A DNA stretch of 64,000 nucleotides from Plectosphaerella cucumerina (GCA_020746995.1 JAGPXD010000007.1:1116001-1180000); one strand, 5' to 3'. Counted from the stretch's first letter, positions 1 through 11,700 are shown. Numbers and translations: made by a program. The notes: a model not told the origin generated them from the letters alone.

Positions 1-1027
1 TTCTCGAACCGCGTCCAGAGGGAACGTCTTTGGCTACCATATCGCCGGCAACTTCTTCGCTGGCAAAGTCGGAGTTTGCAAAGAGCTGATTGACCTCGTC
101 GAACAGCGCGTTGCGGCCAAAGTCATTCGCGAAGGGTCTGATGCCTAGGCTCATGAACTGTACTCGGCGGGTCGCCACTGCATTGATCGAGACACATCCG
201 GTAATGTCAATCTTGCTGGTCGAGCCACCCACGGAGACCCAGGTACCGTAAGAAACGTCGTCGGCGAGACCAGCCTGCGCGAGAACTCGAGGAAGTTTAG
301 CAGAGAGCTTGACCCCAATGCCATTCGATGTTGTCGGAGGCCTGAACCGCACATCGGGGCGCCCTTGACCCCGACGGATGGAGATGGTGACCTCGGTCGG
401 CCAGGCTAAGACCAGTCCCGCGATGGAACGAAGGAGAAATCCCAATTCCTTGTCAATTGTTGCTCTGTCGTCGGCGGAAGGTCTTTGTTTGACCCTCACG
501 GCCATGGAGCCGAACAAGTCGTTTACGGCGACATGTGTTCCTTGCTTGGAGCCGTTTATCCGATGGTGCGAAGACGGCGGGGCTCTGGAGAGGACAGTCG
601 AGTTTCGAATGGTAATAGTGCTGCTCGAGAGTTCTGAGGCGTGCCTAGACGTGATACATATCAGAGAGAAGGTGGCGAGTGCCGCAACGAAGTCCCCATG
701 GGTCCCATGGTACCGGTGGTCGGACGGATCTCTTGAGGTGTGGTGATGCTTGCCAAGACCTCCACCCTCTCTAAAGTCTCGATGTTGAATACCATCGCCG
801 TCATCGTCAACCGAACAGGCCCCTCTAGGGTAATCGACTGATATGTTGATGCGGGTAGCGGCAGCGTCGAGCGAGTTCTTGACCAGCCCGATGACAACGT
901 CGTTCAGAGATGTGATGGTGATAGAGGACTTGATCTGCTGGATGGCGTCCTCCGGTAGTGGTCGGATCGACATGGCGCGACCATCGGTTGATTCTGTCTC
1001 CTGGAACTCGGGGTGTTCATTGCTCAT
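1..1027 (-). CDS. MLH3: MLH3-like DNA mismatch repair protein, N-terminal part (cut by window start)
   Basis: MutL-family GHKL ATPase; Mlh3 pairs with Mlh1 in meiotic crossover formation and mismatch repair in the nucleus. The frame is open from the ATG at 1027 to position 1 (about 342 residues, no intron seen), and the C-terminal endonuclease half lies outside the window. Seen: IKSSITITSLNDVVIGLVKNS (about 32-52, written here only in outline), a degenerate DxGxG motif (DDDGDGI, 74-80), a GLGKHHHTS stretch (90-98) and HGTHGDFVAAL, which matches the MutL HGRxGEALASL loop only weakly. The residue aligned with the catalytic Glu of MutL (KELVEN) is Gly47. A second Met at codon 19 (MSIRPLPED) may be the real start. 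The gene is divergent from the YCII gene, with a 470-nt shared upstream region. Family assignment is fairly secure; MLH3 rather than another MutL paralogue is inferred from the divergent N-terminus. Confidence 0.8.
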   Translation of the reverse strand, partial: MSNEHPEFQETESTDGRAMSIRPLPEDAIQQIKSSITITSLNDVVIGLVKNSLDAAATRINISVDYPRGACSVDDDGDGIQHRDFREGGGLGKHHHTSRDPSDHRYHGTHGDFVAALATFSLICITSRHASELSSSTITIRNSTVLSRAPPSSHHRINGSKQGTHVAVNDLFGSMAVRVKQRPSADDRATIDKELGFLLRSIAGLVLAWPTEVTISIRRGQGRPDVRFRPPTTSNGIGVKLSAKLPRVLAQAGLADDVSYGTWVSVGGSTSKIDITGCVSINAVATRRVQFMSLGIRPFANDFGRNALFDEVNQLFANSDFASEEVAGDMVAKDVPSGRGSR

Positions 1028-1497
1028 GGAGGTTGAAGTTGCCAGGAGCAAGTGACGAAATTGGATCCTGGACTTGAGATGAATGTTGTCGGTTGATGTG
1101 ATGACTAAGCGATCTACACCGACGAGGCGGGCGTCACACCGACACCATCTACACTTTGTGGAGAAGAGGTTCGCCTGGCTGTTCAAGCTGGGTCTGTACG
1201 TCACATGCAAAAGAGCAATCGATGCTGGATTTGTCGTTCGTCTGGAGATCGCGGCAATTCGTGCTCCAGCCTCAACCACATACGCATAAGCTTTAGGCGG
1301 CAGAGCGCCATCGGCCAATCCTGAAGCAGGCAGTCGGGGTGATTAGAATCCGGCGGCGCGAGCCCCTCGCAGTTACCCCTCTTGCTGCCTACGTTAGACT
1401 CGAGGCTGAAGACATAAGAAGCGGAAGGACTCGAGGAGAAGGAGGCCGGTTCACCTCAAATTCCTTACTCCGCGACATCCTTGGTCACACACTCAAT
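1028..1497. other. Divergent intergenic region between MLH3-like and YCII genes
   Basis: Short shared upstream region of two divergent genes. The frame of the downstream YCII gene stays open back to 1339, but there is no ATG in it before 1498. No other gene or clear regulatory motif is seen. Confidence 0.5.
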
Positions 1498-1926
1498 ATG
1501 CCCCGCTACGCGATCCTCATCAAAGCTACCCTCACAACGGAGGGAAAGGGGACGGCAGCACCCGACACGCTCGAAGCCATTGGCAAGTTTAACGAGGAGA
1601 TGGTCGCCGCAGGAATCCTCCTCGGCGGCGAAGGCCTGCGCCCGACCTCGGAAGGCTACCGCGTCCGGTTCTCCGCCGGCGACGACGCACCCTCGGTCGT
1701 CAACGGCCCGTTCGATCTCAAGGAACAGTCGACTATCTCCGGGTGGTGGGTGATCAAGGTTAAGGACGGCGAAGAGGCGCTCAGTTGGGCGAGGCGAATC
1801 CCGTTCCGGGGTTCGCAAAATGCGGAGGTCGAGGTTCGGAGGCTGAGCGAGATGGAGGACTTTGACATGACGGAGGAACAGCAGGATAGGGAGACGAAGC
1901 TGCGGGCGGAGGTTGAAGGGAGGTAG
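1498..1926 (+). CDS. YCII/DGPF-domain protein
   Basis: A 142-residue intronless protein of the YCII-related (DGPF) superfamily, a dimeric ferredoxin-like fold; fungal members are mostly uncharacterised. Seen: MPRYAILIKAT at the N-terminus (first beta strand), LRPTSEGYRVRF, then NGPFDLKEQSTISGWWVIKV, which corresponds to the family signature DGPFxETKE...GYWII, followed by EEALSWARRIPF. The C-terminal 30 residues are charged and probably disordered. The start is the first ATG in frame, with the YCII fold beginning immediately after it. The specific reaction cannot be told from the sequence; relatives are often labelled 'DGPF domain protein'. Confidence 0.85.
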   Translation: MPRYAILIKATLTTEGKGTAAPDTLEAIGKFNEEMVAAGILLGGEGLRPTSEGYRVRFSAGDDAPSVVNGPFDLKEQSTISGWWVIKVKDGEEALSWARRIPFRGSQNAEVEVRRLSEMEDFDMTEEQQDRETKLRAEVEGR

Positions 1927-2289
1927 GGGAGGGACTATCGGGTGTCTTCTACTGCGTCGCTGTCCTGTTCAGCTATCGGAAGGACGGAAAGCAATTGGCC
2001 AAGACAGTTCCGATCAATCTCGTCCATCATTTCAGGTTGTTGAGCTGCTGGTGTAAAAAGAGGCTGATGCCAGTGGCGCGACTCTGAGTCGGCGAGGGTA
2101 TGCGATTAGCGGGCCTGGCGACAGGGGCACCCCGCGCTAGTGGTTCCTGGTTCGGACCCCGCCATTCGGGCGGGCAGTGACTGACTTGTCGATGTGGTTG
2201 CCCCTCGTTAAATTTCCTGCGACTGAGTCAACCACCTTTCGCGACGACATTCCGCCCGCCCTTGCCAGAACAGACCGACGCCCGCAGAC

Positions 2290-4039
2290 ATGGCCGACCT
2301 CACGACGGAGCAGAAGCTCGCCCTTCTCAAGCGCAACCTTTCCGAAGTGCTTGACCAGCAGATTATCGAGGATGTGTACAAGCAGGGCCGCGACCCCGTC
2401 ATCTACTGGGGTGCGCATCTCCAACGGAGGGATGGCCATGGAGGAGAGGAGAGAGCTGACTTGACATTGCGCAGGCACCGCGACTACTGGTCGTCCCCAT
2501 ACTGGATGTACGTCGAGACGAATACCCCGCGGCGGCTTCGCATCGCTGACCCTGCTGTCGCAGACCTCGTCCCCGCCCTGAAGCTTGCCGACTTCCTCCG
2601 CGCCGGCGCGCACGTCACCGTCCTCCTCGCCGACATCCACGGCTTCCTCGACAACCTGAAGGCCCCGATCGAGATTGTCCAGCACCGCGCCGAGTTCTAC
2701 CGGTTCACAATCACCGCGCTCCTCAAGGCTGTCGGCGTGGACACGTCGAAGTGGGTGGAATACAAGGGAGAGATGCCCTGTAGCATTGGCTGACGTCGAC
2801 AGGCTGCGCTTTATCCTCGGTTCCGACTACCAGAAGACGCCCGAATACAGTACGTGGTGAATAAATACGTGCTTTGCGTGGTGCACGTAGGCTGACGAAT
2901 CCCAGTTATGGATCTCTACAAGCTGGCGTCCATCACCTCAGAGCACGACGCGAAGAAGGCGGGTGCTGAGGTCGTCAAGCAGAGCGCTGCGGCGCCACTG
3001 GTGAGTGGTCCTGTCTAACCTCAAATCGCTCCAGGTGCTGACAGTTCCCAGTCCGGTCTCCTCTGTAGGTCAAAGGTGATCAACCCGAAGTGGTACATGG
3101 CTGACGGGATCAGACCCTCTTCTGCAGGTTCTGGATGAGCAGTACCTCGGCGCCGATGTGTGAGTCCACCCGATGTTGTGCGACGGGCGCGGAAGCTGAC
3201 ATGGCCAAGGCAATTCGGAGGCGTTGACCAGCGGAAGCTGTTCACTGCCGCCAAGGAGTGGCTGCCCAAGCTCGGATACAAGGAGCGGGCGCATCTGATG
3301 AGTATGTGATGGCTTGCCATTGAAGGAGGCCGGAGACTGACGCTTCCAGACCCTATGATTCCCAGTCTGCAAGGCGCCGGCGCCAAGATGTCGAGCAGGT
3401 AGGGCTTGTCCATCTTTCAGGTGAGGTTCAACGGAACTAACAATGTTAGCGACCCTGATTCCAAGATCGACCTGCTGGACACGGCCGAGGCTGTTACAAA
3501 GAAGGTCAAGAAGGCGCTCGCCGTCCCTAAGGAGGCCGACGGCAACGGTCTCCTTGCCTTCACCGAGTACGTGCTGCTGCCGGCCAGCGAGCTGAAGCAC
3601 GGCCGCCCCGAGTTCCGGGTCGACAGGTCCCGCGATAACCTCGAGGACCTTGTCTTCACCGACATCGCCAGCATGACGCAGGCCTACCGCGACGACGTCC
3701 TGACGCCGCAGCTCCTGAAGCCGGCTGTGACCAAGGCCATCAACGAGCTGCTGGCACCCATCCAGGCCGAGTTCCAGGCCTCCAAGGAGTGGCAAGAGGG
3801 TAAGTCTAGTTTCCACGCGCCGGCCGTGCGGTACGAGAATGTAGCTGACACGAACCCCGCCAGTGACTCTTAAGGCCTACCCCCCGGAGGAGAAGCCCAA
3901 GAAGGTGAAGAAGGTCAAGGACAAGGGCTCGAGGCACCCGGGCGCGGGCAAGCCAGCGGAGAAGAATGAGAAGCCCCTCGAGGGAGACGCCGCCATTGCG
4001 CAGCTCAAGATCTCCGAGGACCAGCCGAACGATCTGTGA
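2290..4039 (+). CDS. TYS1: Tyrosyl-tRNA synthetase, cytoplasmic
   Basis: Class I aminoacyl-tRNA synthetase that charges tRNA-Tyr in the cytosol. Spliced exons 2290-2410, 2475-2507, 2564-2750, 2803-2849, 2906-3000, 3052-3064, 3114-3159, 3210-3301, 3350-3398, 3450-3799 and 3864-4039 give 402 residues, the usual size of the eukaryotic enzyme. Catalytic signatures appear only after splicing: the HIGH equivalent PHTGY (48-52), formed across a 56-nt intron, and the KMSKS equivalent KMSSS (224-228). Also seen: LLADIHGFLDN, QFGGVDQRKLF (tRNA/tyrosine pocket), and a lysine-rich C-terminal tail typical of fungal TyrRS. The first ATG opens directly into MADLTTEQKLALL. Ten introns of 48-64 nt and a 13-nt exon are unusual for a filamentous ascomycete housekeeping gene. 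All junctions are GT-AG and frame-consistent. Confidence 0.95.
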
Positions 4040-4887
4040 GGAAGATGAAGCGGACGGGGAGCATCAACGCATGTGGTGGACGAGATGTAGAGACAGAGCA
4101 CAGCAGATGACCACACGATACATCATGAGAGATGACATGACGTACAAGAGGATGGCCTTACGAGGTGTTTACCGACGATGAGCTTGCCCATCAGGGAATC
4201 AGTCCGAGTCCAGGGCTGGCTTGGGGTCACACATGCGCAAGGGATGGATCGTGGAGGTGCACAGCGCTCGCTGGATGCCCTTTCCGGGCGGCAGTGCTGT
4301 TCCGAGGCATGTGGGGCTCACAACTCCCCAGCGGCCATTGGCGGGCTGACCGAGGAGGCGTCCACTGGCGGGGCCCGGTCACGGGGCTGAAGTCCGCCCG
4401 CTACTCCACCTGGGCTCCCGTCCTTTCAGCGCTTCCCCGGCGCCCGAAGTCACAGTTCAGGCCAGTACCTGCCCTGGACCCCTGGTCCTTTTTAGGTTTG
4501 TGCCCATCAGGTCGGACCCAAGCCCAACTCGACTTTCCCGTCTCGTCCGCCCTGTCGGTGGCGCCGGTCTCAACTTCGACTCCTCAACATCCACCCACCG
4601 CCTTCCTTCGCCCTCGGTCACGGTCCGAACATCCCTTGCCCCTTCGCCTGCGGCACCCTTCGAACGTCAGAGGACACCGAGTCGGCACACATTCTCAGCG
4701 ACACCTCGACGACGATCAATCAATTGCGCCTTCGAACCGTGCTCGTCCGACGGCCCCTCCGAAGAATCGACCGCTTTGTCTCTCCACCTCCGCAGCCGAC
4801 AACACCGTCCCGACAAACATCACGAAGAGGGGAAGAAAGCGCAGACATCTTGCGACAGAGTCGCGCCATCACCACAGCCACGCACAG
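4040..4887. other. Intergenic region / probable 5' leader
   Basis: GC- and pyrimidine-rich stretch between TYS1 and the next gene on the same strand. Long open frames here (for example 4165-5022) are compositional and run antisense or out of frame to the 4888 gene. No gene is supported. Confidence 0.5.
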
Positions 4888-6214
4888 ATGGCGACGACGG
4901 AGACTCTCTCGCAGCCGCATGGTGAGCCCCCGCCCTTCTCTCCATCACAATCATGCATTGAACCACATCTCCGCTCGCCCACCGCTTACCCTTCCATGCT
5001 TGCCCACCACTGCTCTGGCTAACACATCCTCTTCAGACCGAGTCGACAGGCCCGGCCGGCGGCGGCCCTTCTCGACATGGGTCAAGAAGCTGACCAACTT
5101 CAACAAGGGCTCCTCGTCCACCGACACCCGCCTTGCCGCCGACCCCAAGCGCGCTCATAAGAAGCGCGGCTCCAAGAAGAACAACCCCTACCCGCAGTCG
5201 GCGACCATCAACTACCTCAACGGCCGGTCCGCCGAGCACCAGAGCGCGCAGTCCTTCGTCTCGGAACGCAGCGGCAGCGCCACTTCACTCGACCGCCGGC
5301 GGCACTCAGACGATGGCCAGCCGCCGCACACGGCCGGAGGCGCAAGGTCCCTGGCGCCCACCGTCGCTACCGAGCGACACTCCATCATGGCGCCCTCGAG
5401 CGTCGCCGGCACGAGCCGCACCGTCGGCGGCATGGACTCGCGGAGAGGCGGCGACAGCACCTTCTCCTCGCCCGCCCCCTCGGTCAGGTCCCTCACCACC
5501 ACCCTGACGACCATCCAGTCCGTCGCCCCGAATCTACAGGGCGCCGCCGCTGCTGCCCACCCGAACCCCGGCCACACCTCCAACCAAAGCCAGTCGATCC
5601 AGTTCCACCAGCCCTTCCCAACAACATCACCCCCCTCCGCCATCCCCTCGCACCTCGCGCCCTCGTCCACCGGCCCCGGCCACCCAACGACCTACTCAAG
5701 CGCGACCGCCAACAACCTCCTCACCGACAACGCCTCCATCCTGACCCTCGCGTCCTCTTCCAAGCGCCGCCGCCGCCGCTCCTTCGACACGGACGCCTCG
5801 GTCCGCGCTCTCGCCCCCTCCTCCCTCTGGGGCGGCAGCCGCGAGTCCCTGCCCCTCAGCGTTCTCAGCTCCAACGTCGACCAGGCCGCTGGCTCCAGCG
5901 GCGCCGCCCGCGCCAACGCCGAGCGCACGAGCATCTACTCGGCCACGGGCGTCGTCCCCGCCCTCCCCAGCGAGCGGAACAGCTTCTACTACGCCCGCCA
6001 GCGCGACCCAGGCGGCGACGGCGCCAGCACCCGCAGCGGTATCCTCGGTCACGGACGCGCGGAGAGCATCTCAGGTAGCATCATCGGCGTCACGAGCCCT
6101 CTGTCGTCGCCGCGCGACGGCGCTCGAGGCGAGAGGTCGGGCGTCGAGGAGAAGGACGAGAACGAGGCGGCGGCGACAGCAGAAGCGGATAAGACGGGGG
6201 AGAGCGAGCGGTAG
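4888..6214 (+). CDS. Ser-rich, low-complexity protein of unknown function
   Basis: I do not recognise the family. Model: exon 1 4888-4921, intron 4922-5036 (GGTGAG donor, GGCTAACAC branch, TTCAG acceptor), exon 2 5037-6214; 403 residues. The start was chosen because the upstream open frame back to 4724 reads like leader, whereas ATG 4888 gives MATTETLSQPH spliced onto RPFSTWVKKLTNF. Seen: a conserved-looking amphipathic start, a basic patch (HKKRGSKK), an internal segment LLTDNASILTLASSSKRRRRR, then DTDASVRALAPSSLWGGSRES, and an acidic C-terminus. No transmembrane segment or signal peptide is visible. The short ordered motifs among disordered Ser/Thr/Pro linkers suggest a scaffold or phosphorylated regulatory protein, which is inference only. 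It is convergent with the nitrilase gene, 279 nt apart. Confidence 0.75.
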
Positions 6215-6493
6215 CGGAGGGGGAGGCGGTGAGGAAAACTGGCAGGGCGTTGATGGGAAACTTTGGGGGCTCTCGCGGTCATGATACCTCTTGCATTTGA
6301 TTTTTGTTTTGGTCGTGCTGTAAAGGCACAGAAATGGTAGCAAAGGGTCGGAGGGGGGGTTTAATCACGACATGGGATGGGATGGTTATTGATTGCTACA
6401 GGAGCGCAGACTAGATGTGGTCGAGCGAGGGCCAGAGATGGCCTCATTGCTACATTATCAAGCATATCCTAACAAGCTCGCCTTTTCGGTGGT

Positions 6494-7890
6494 TTAGTAC
6501 GGCAGGGGCTCAAGGTCCAGTCCTTCAACGGAGAACTTGAACGAGTCGTTCCTACGATGGTCAGCCGTCTTGCCGGATGCGAAGAAAAGGGGGAAACTCA
6601 CCTCGAGTAGCTGCCGCCAGCATCCAAGTCAAGTCGTCCGCGGATACAGTCCTCGAAATCAACATCAGCCCAGATAATGCCATCCGCATCCTCCCACTGC
6701 GGACCGGCGAGCACATCGCCAAAGGGACTGGCAATCATGCTACCGCCGCGGCAAAGCCATCCCTCGGAAGTCTGCACTTGACTCGCCGCGGTGCCGTTGA
6801 CAGCAGCGCGGACCTTCTTCACACTCCCATTCGTGCCCTCGTCATCCTCGCAGCCAAGGACAATCTCATGGCCATCCTCGACAATAACGCTCTTCCTCCG
6901 CTTCGCCAGCGGAGCACGGCTGCTCGACGGGCTCGGACTTCCCGAAGGCAAGGCGATTTCATTACCCTCCTGCGTCAAGCATGAGGGGCGTCTGCGGCCG
7001 GATGAAGCTACCCGCTCATCATGCTGCTCGTCGCCCGAGTCGTGGACCGCCACGGAGGACGGAGCGGCATTACGCACGGCCATGTTGGAGCTCACGACGA
7101 AGCAGCGCCCCTCGGTGCCGACGGTACGCATCAGGCTCTCCCAGCCGCCGCGGGCGTCGGCCGTGGGCGCGAGGTAGAGATTGATGTTCTGCGCGTACAG
7201 CGCCTGGCGGAGAAGGGGCATGTATGACTCCCAGCAGATGGCGGCGGCGAGGTTGATGCGGATGCCGCGGATGGTGGTGCTCACTGCGCGGAGAGTCGCA
7301 GGCGAGCCTTGAGCCCAGATGAGGCGCTCCGAGCCGGTCTAAAGACGTCAGTAAAATCGTGATATCAGAAAGGGTGAGGGATGACATACGGGCATAACCT
7401 TCCTCCTCTTCCCGATAACACCCCGCGCAGGATCAACATAGACAACACCACAATACAAACTTCCCCCCGCGCGCTCCACAAGCCCAACAACGAGAAACAC
7501 CCCCGTAGCACTCGCGATCCGCTCCAGCTCCTCCCTCGTCCCGTCCCCGCGCCGCTCAGAGCCCTCCTCGACCTCCAGCCCGCGACGGACCCAAGCGTCC
7601 CCCGCCCCGGCGCCAGCAGGTCCAACGACGTCGCCTAGGTCAACGGCGCCGCGGAAGTATTGTCTGAACTCCTCGCGGCCTTCGGAGGTGCGGCTTCCCA
7701 CGACGGCGCCGAAGCCGGAACCGCGGGGGTAACCGCCTAGGAAGGCCTCGGGGAGGAGGAGGAGGTCGATTTGCTGGGAGGCGGCGCGGCGGGCGAGGTC
7801 TTCGATTATGAGGAGGGAGCCGCGGACGCCGTCTGGCGAGGGGGCGGGGGAGGAGGTGGCTAGGCGGATGTGGTGGGGGGGAGGAGACAT
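6494..7890 (-). CDS. Nitrilase-superfamily carbon-nitrogen hydrolase with an internal insertion
   Basis: Hydrolyses nitriles (or a related C-N substrate) through a Glu-Lys-Cys triad; cytosolic. Exons 7390-7890, 6602-7338 and 6551-6494 give 431 residues; introns are 51 and 50 nt with good GT-AG ends. Triad seen: Glu48 (LLPEAFLGGYP), Lys164 (GKRRKVMPTGSERLIW, created by splicing) and Cys202 (AAICWESY). Also GTEGRCFVVSSNM (241-253) and, near the end, CRGGSMIASPFG, DADGIIWADVD and IRGRLDLD, all typical of aliphatic nitrilases and cyanide hydratases. Between about 257 and 355 lies a roughly 100-residue Ser/Arg/acidic segment (including AKRRKS) absent from ordinary 320-360 residue nitrilases. ATG 7890 is preferred over an upstream in-frame ATG at 7968, whose extension is low complexity. 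Confidence 0.88.
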
Positions 7891-8792
7891 GATGATGGTG
7901 ATGTGTTGGTGATGTGTTGGTGAGGGTTGAGGATGGAGGAGGTAGGGTGAGGTTGGGTATAAGACCACTGTGGACGGAGGGGTCGGGGTTTGAAGGATGA
8001 GGTGAGGCGATCGCCGGGGTCTGAGCCGATTGCGTTAGTCGGAGGGGAGAGGGGGACTTTGGAAGACAAGGTGCAGGATGCAGACAGTGGCACGAGGTCA
8101 GACAAGAAGTGAGAAGCGGGGAGAGAAAAGGCCACCATTCCCAAGGCCGAAGCTGCCGTTGCTCACTGCCACCTTGAAGGGGGTCGTTAGTCTGTCTTCA
8201 TCCCATGGTACATCGATCCTCCCCGGTCTGGGGTGATGTCGGGAAGTACCCGACGGTGATCGCCGAGAGGCCAAGCTTCACACTTGCGGCTACGTAATGC
8301 GCCAGGCCTGGACCCCCAGCCCACGACCCCGCGATTGAGAATGTCAGCCTTCCAGTGGCCAATGGGGTGTGTCCCGCTTGAAGCTCCTCAGAGTCGGCTT
8401 TCCACCGGGGCGGCTGGTCGACTTGGGACGACAACCAGCTGAGGCTGGAGGAAATACATCCTTCACATGTGAACATCTGTATCTCAATCATTCTTCTCTT
8501 TCTCTACCTTAACACTTCCAATGCTTCCTACCATCCCAACCAATGCCATCCATTTCCCCAGTGTCAACCCCCCTCCAAACGCCGACAAAGATGGACAAAA
8601 ACCCTCGGGGCAGCCGTGGCCACAAACCCCGGGAACACATAGAACCCAAAACATCCAAGATAAACCAAACAAATAACAGTCCGTCCCGTCCTTGGAGCCA
8701 TTGATGGCCTGTAGTCTAGGTCCCTGTAGATCATCGTGCACTGTCGTCGTAGCCATCGCCGCTGCGGACGGCGCCATGTATTTCGTCCACAC
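7891..8792. other. Intergenic region between nitrilase 5' end and KCS1 3' end
   Basis: About 0.9 kb holding the nitrilase promoter and the KCS1 3' untranslated region. Only short compositional open frames are present; no gene or RNA is recognised. Confidence 0.5.
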
Positions 8793-11700
8793 TCACTCGC
8801 TCACGAAACCCGGGTCAATGTCGTCCTCCTCCATCAGCTCAAACTGCGACGGACCCCTTGCGCCCACCAGGCCCATGTCGGCCCGGATCTCCCGCTGGAT
8901 CTTGAGGAAGTACCTGCGCAGCGACCGTAGCCCCCGCACGAAACCCCAGTCGGGCTGCGTCGGGTGCTGCGGCGGGCAAGGCTTGTCCTGTGCCAGCTCG
9001 TCCTTGGTCAAGCTGTTCGCAAAATCGGCAATCTTGAAGTCGATCTCGCGCTTGTTTCGTCGCCGCTTCTTCTCGCGAAGCGCGCTCGTCTCCTCCGTGT
9101 CCGTGGCAAAGTCGGTCGAATCCTCCACCACCGTCTCATAGTCCGTCCCCTCCTGCGACGTGTCGCCGTCGTAGAACAGCAGCAGGCTGGCCGCATAGAA
9201 CCGGTACCCGTCCAGATCCCGCACGATCGACTCGAGGTGGTCCAGCTTGGCCAAAATCGCAGGGATATGCCGCAAGATACTGGACGTGTCAAGCCCATCG
9301 TATAAGAATCGCGTGAGCGCATCCTGGAACTCGCGCCCCGCCTTGAGGTCGCGCCCAAAGTACTTGTCCTTAAAAACGTAACTTTGCGTCCGCACGTCCC
9401 ACACCTGGAGGCCGCACACGCGCACCCCCAGCTCCCGTGACGTCGTTCGGCTGCACTTGCCCTGCTGCGACTTTTGCTTCTTGGGCGTGGCCTCAACACC
9501 GTACTGCCGTGTCCCCATCTTGAGGTCCATGATGCACGGCCGCTTCATGCCCGCCGTGAGATCCTCCAGCAGGAGGAAGTATTCGACCCTAGAGTCGCGC
9601 TTGGGCTGCGTCTGAGCTTCCTTGGGGTTGATCGGCCGAGGAATCCTCTGGAAGTCCATTGACGGGCTCTGCGACAACTCGGCAGGCTGCTCCATCGCAA
9701 CGTCGCCCGTCTCCATCTCCATGGGCAGGTTGTGGCCGACGCCTTCCCCGTTTGTCATCGGCTCGTCCACCTGCGGCTTCTCCCCTGGCGGCGGCGAGAG
9801 CGGACGCGGCTGCTCCTCCGGATCGTCCGCCTGCTCCCAGTACTTGAGATGACCCCGAGAATCGGTCACCGTGCGAGGCTTGCGTCGAAGAGCGCTGCCC
9901 GAGTAGCGCCGCTTCTTCTTCTCCGCGACGATCTTATCGGCGAGGGTTTCGGGTTCGGGAGCACTAGTGCCGGTAACGTCTTCGACCTCCACCTCATCGC
10001 CGTCGCTCTTGGTTGAAGACTGTCCCGGACCCAGATCGCTCTGTGACTGTCCCAGTGGAGATCGCTTGTGCTCCGCGTCGCCGTTTTGCGTGATGGGCGT
10101 CATGTGCATGTCCTGGTACCGGTTCAGCATGCCCGACTCCGAGTTGGCAGGCCGAAGCTTCTGCTGCAGCCGATGGTGGATCGACCGCTGATGTGGGCGG
10201 CGGTGCTTCTCCACGGGAATGGGCTGCTTGAAAAAGGCGTCGTTGAAAACCTCGTTGCGCAACCGCTTGTTCACGGTCGTGGCGCCCCAGCTGTTGGCAT
10301 GGCGCTCCTGCAGATCGGGCCGCTGCGGGAAGCGTTCCGCCGACGCATTGGCATCGCCGGGTGTAGGGGCGGCAGACGAGCTCCGCGACCTGGACGCTGA
10401 CTCCGGCGGCGGAGTGGGCTGCAAGAAGTTGCGCGGCAAGATGTGGCGGTTGTCGTCAAAAGCAACGGTTGGGATAGGTATCGAGGCGGATGCCAGCGAC
10501 TGGCTGATGATCCTGCGCTGCTCGACGCCTTCCTTGGACGGTTCGCCGTTCGCGACAGCCTTGGCGCCGCCCTCGCCGTTTTGAAGGAGCGCGGTGGCGG
10601 CATCGTCACGCTTGTGGACTGACTTGCGCCGAGTTTGCTTGTGGAACGTCACGTTGAGAACTCCAATGTATCTAGGAGATGTATGTTAGCACAAGACGCA
10701 GTCCAAGGCGACACATTCATGGGCATACCTAGGCAGAAAGGTCAAGAGGTCGCGGTGGTGGCGCTCGACAATCTCGTAAAACTCGTTCTCCCGGTTGTTG
10801 AGCTGTTTGCACACGGCTCTACGGGAAAAGCGCCACAGCGTCGTGTGGCCACCGACCTGATGCCGGTACGGGATGAGCTCAATCGCCTCGAGCGGCTCCT
10901 CCTCGGGAGTCGGCTGAGGCTCATGGAAGTAAGGCTCATCCTGGGACTGTTCCGTGTCACGTCGGGGAGTAGGCAGGGGAACGGACACTTCATCCTGAAG
11001 AGGGACTGCAGACTCGTCTATCTTGTCTGGCCTCACATCGCGTGCAGCCACGTGCACGGTCTCTGGCAATTGCCTGTGCGGCTTCTGGTCAGAAGGCCTC
11101 TTTTCTGCCGGCCGATCCTCGTCCTCCGGCTCGGGCTCGTCCGCCTTGACGAGCCACGAGTGGTAGTCATCTGGCCTCGACGAAACTCTACTGCCGACGG
11201 GTGGTCTTTGTTTCGCGATGACGACGTCATCCTTCTCGTCATGCGATTCGTCGTCGGGCTGTTGGTGGGGTAGGAAAACGGCCGACGATATCTTCTCCTC
11301 ACCCGACTCGTCGCCCTCCTCGTGGCTGTCGCCTCCGACCTCGGTGCTGGCGCTAGACGTCCGCCGATCGTCCGTAACGCAGATCCGCTGCGACGATGCC
11401 GGTGGGGGCAGCAGCTCGTCGTCGGCCCGCTGGTGCAGGCCGCACGAGTCGACGCTCTCATCGAAGATCTGGGTATGGGTCTTGCGGAGGCCAAAGTAAT
11501 CTTGCCGTGGGGATTCGCTTAACACTGGAGACTCGCCAAGGACTGGTGGCGCGGGCGAATGAGCGGCGGGGAACGTCTTCGCCCTCGAAATCTTGAACTC
11601 GCGCTCCTCGCGGGAGGCAATGCGTGGCGACGGCAGCGCGGTGGCGGCCTTTGCGAAATCCTCGACGGCAATGTCGGCCGACAGGGGCAGCGGCGGCGGA

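Noticed and set aside
4165..5022. 285-codon plus-strand frame before the 4888 gene
   Set aside because: Runs across the leader and first intron of the spliced 4888 gene in another frame; no family resemblance.
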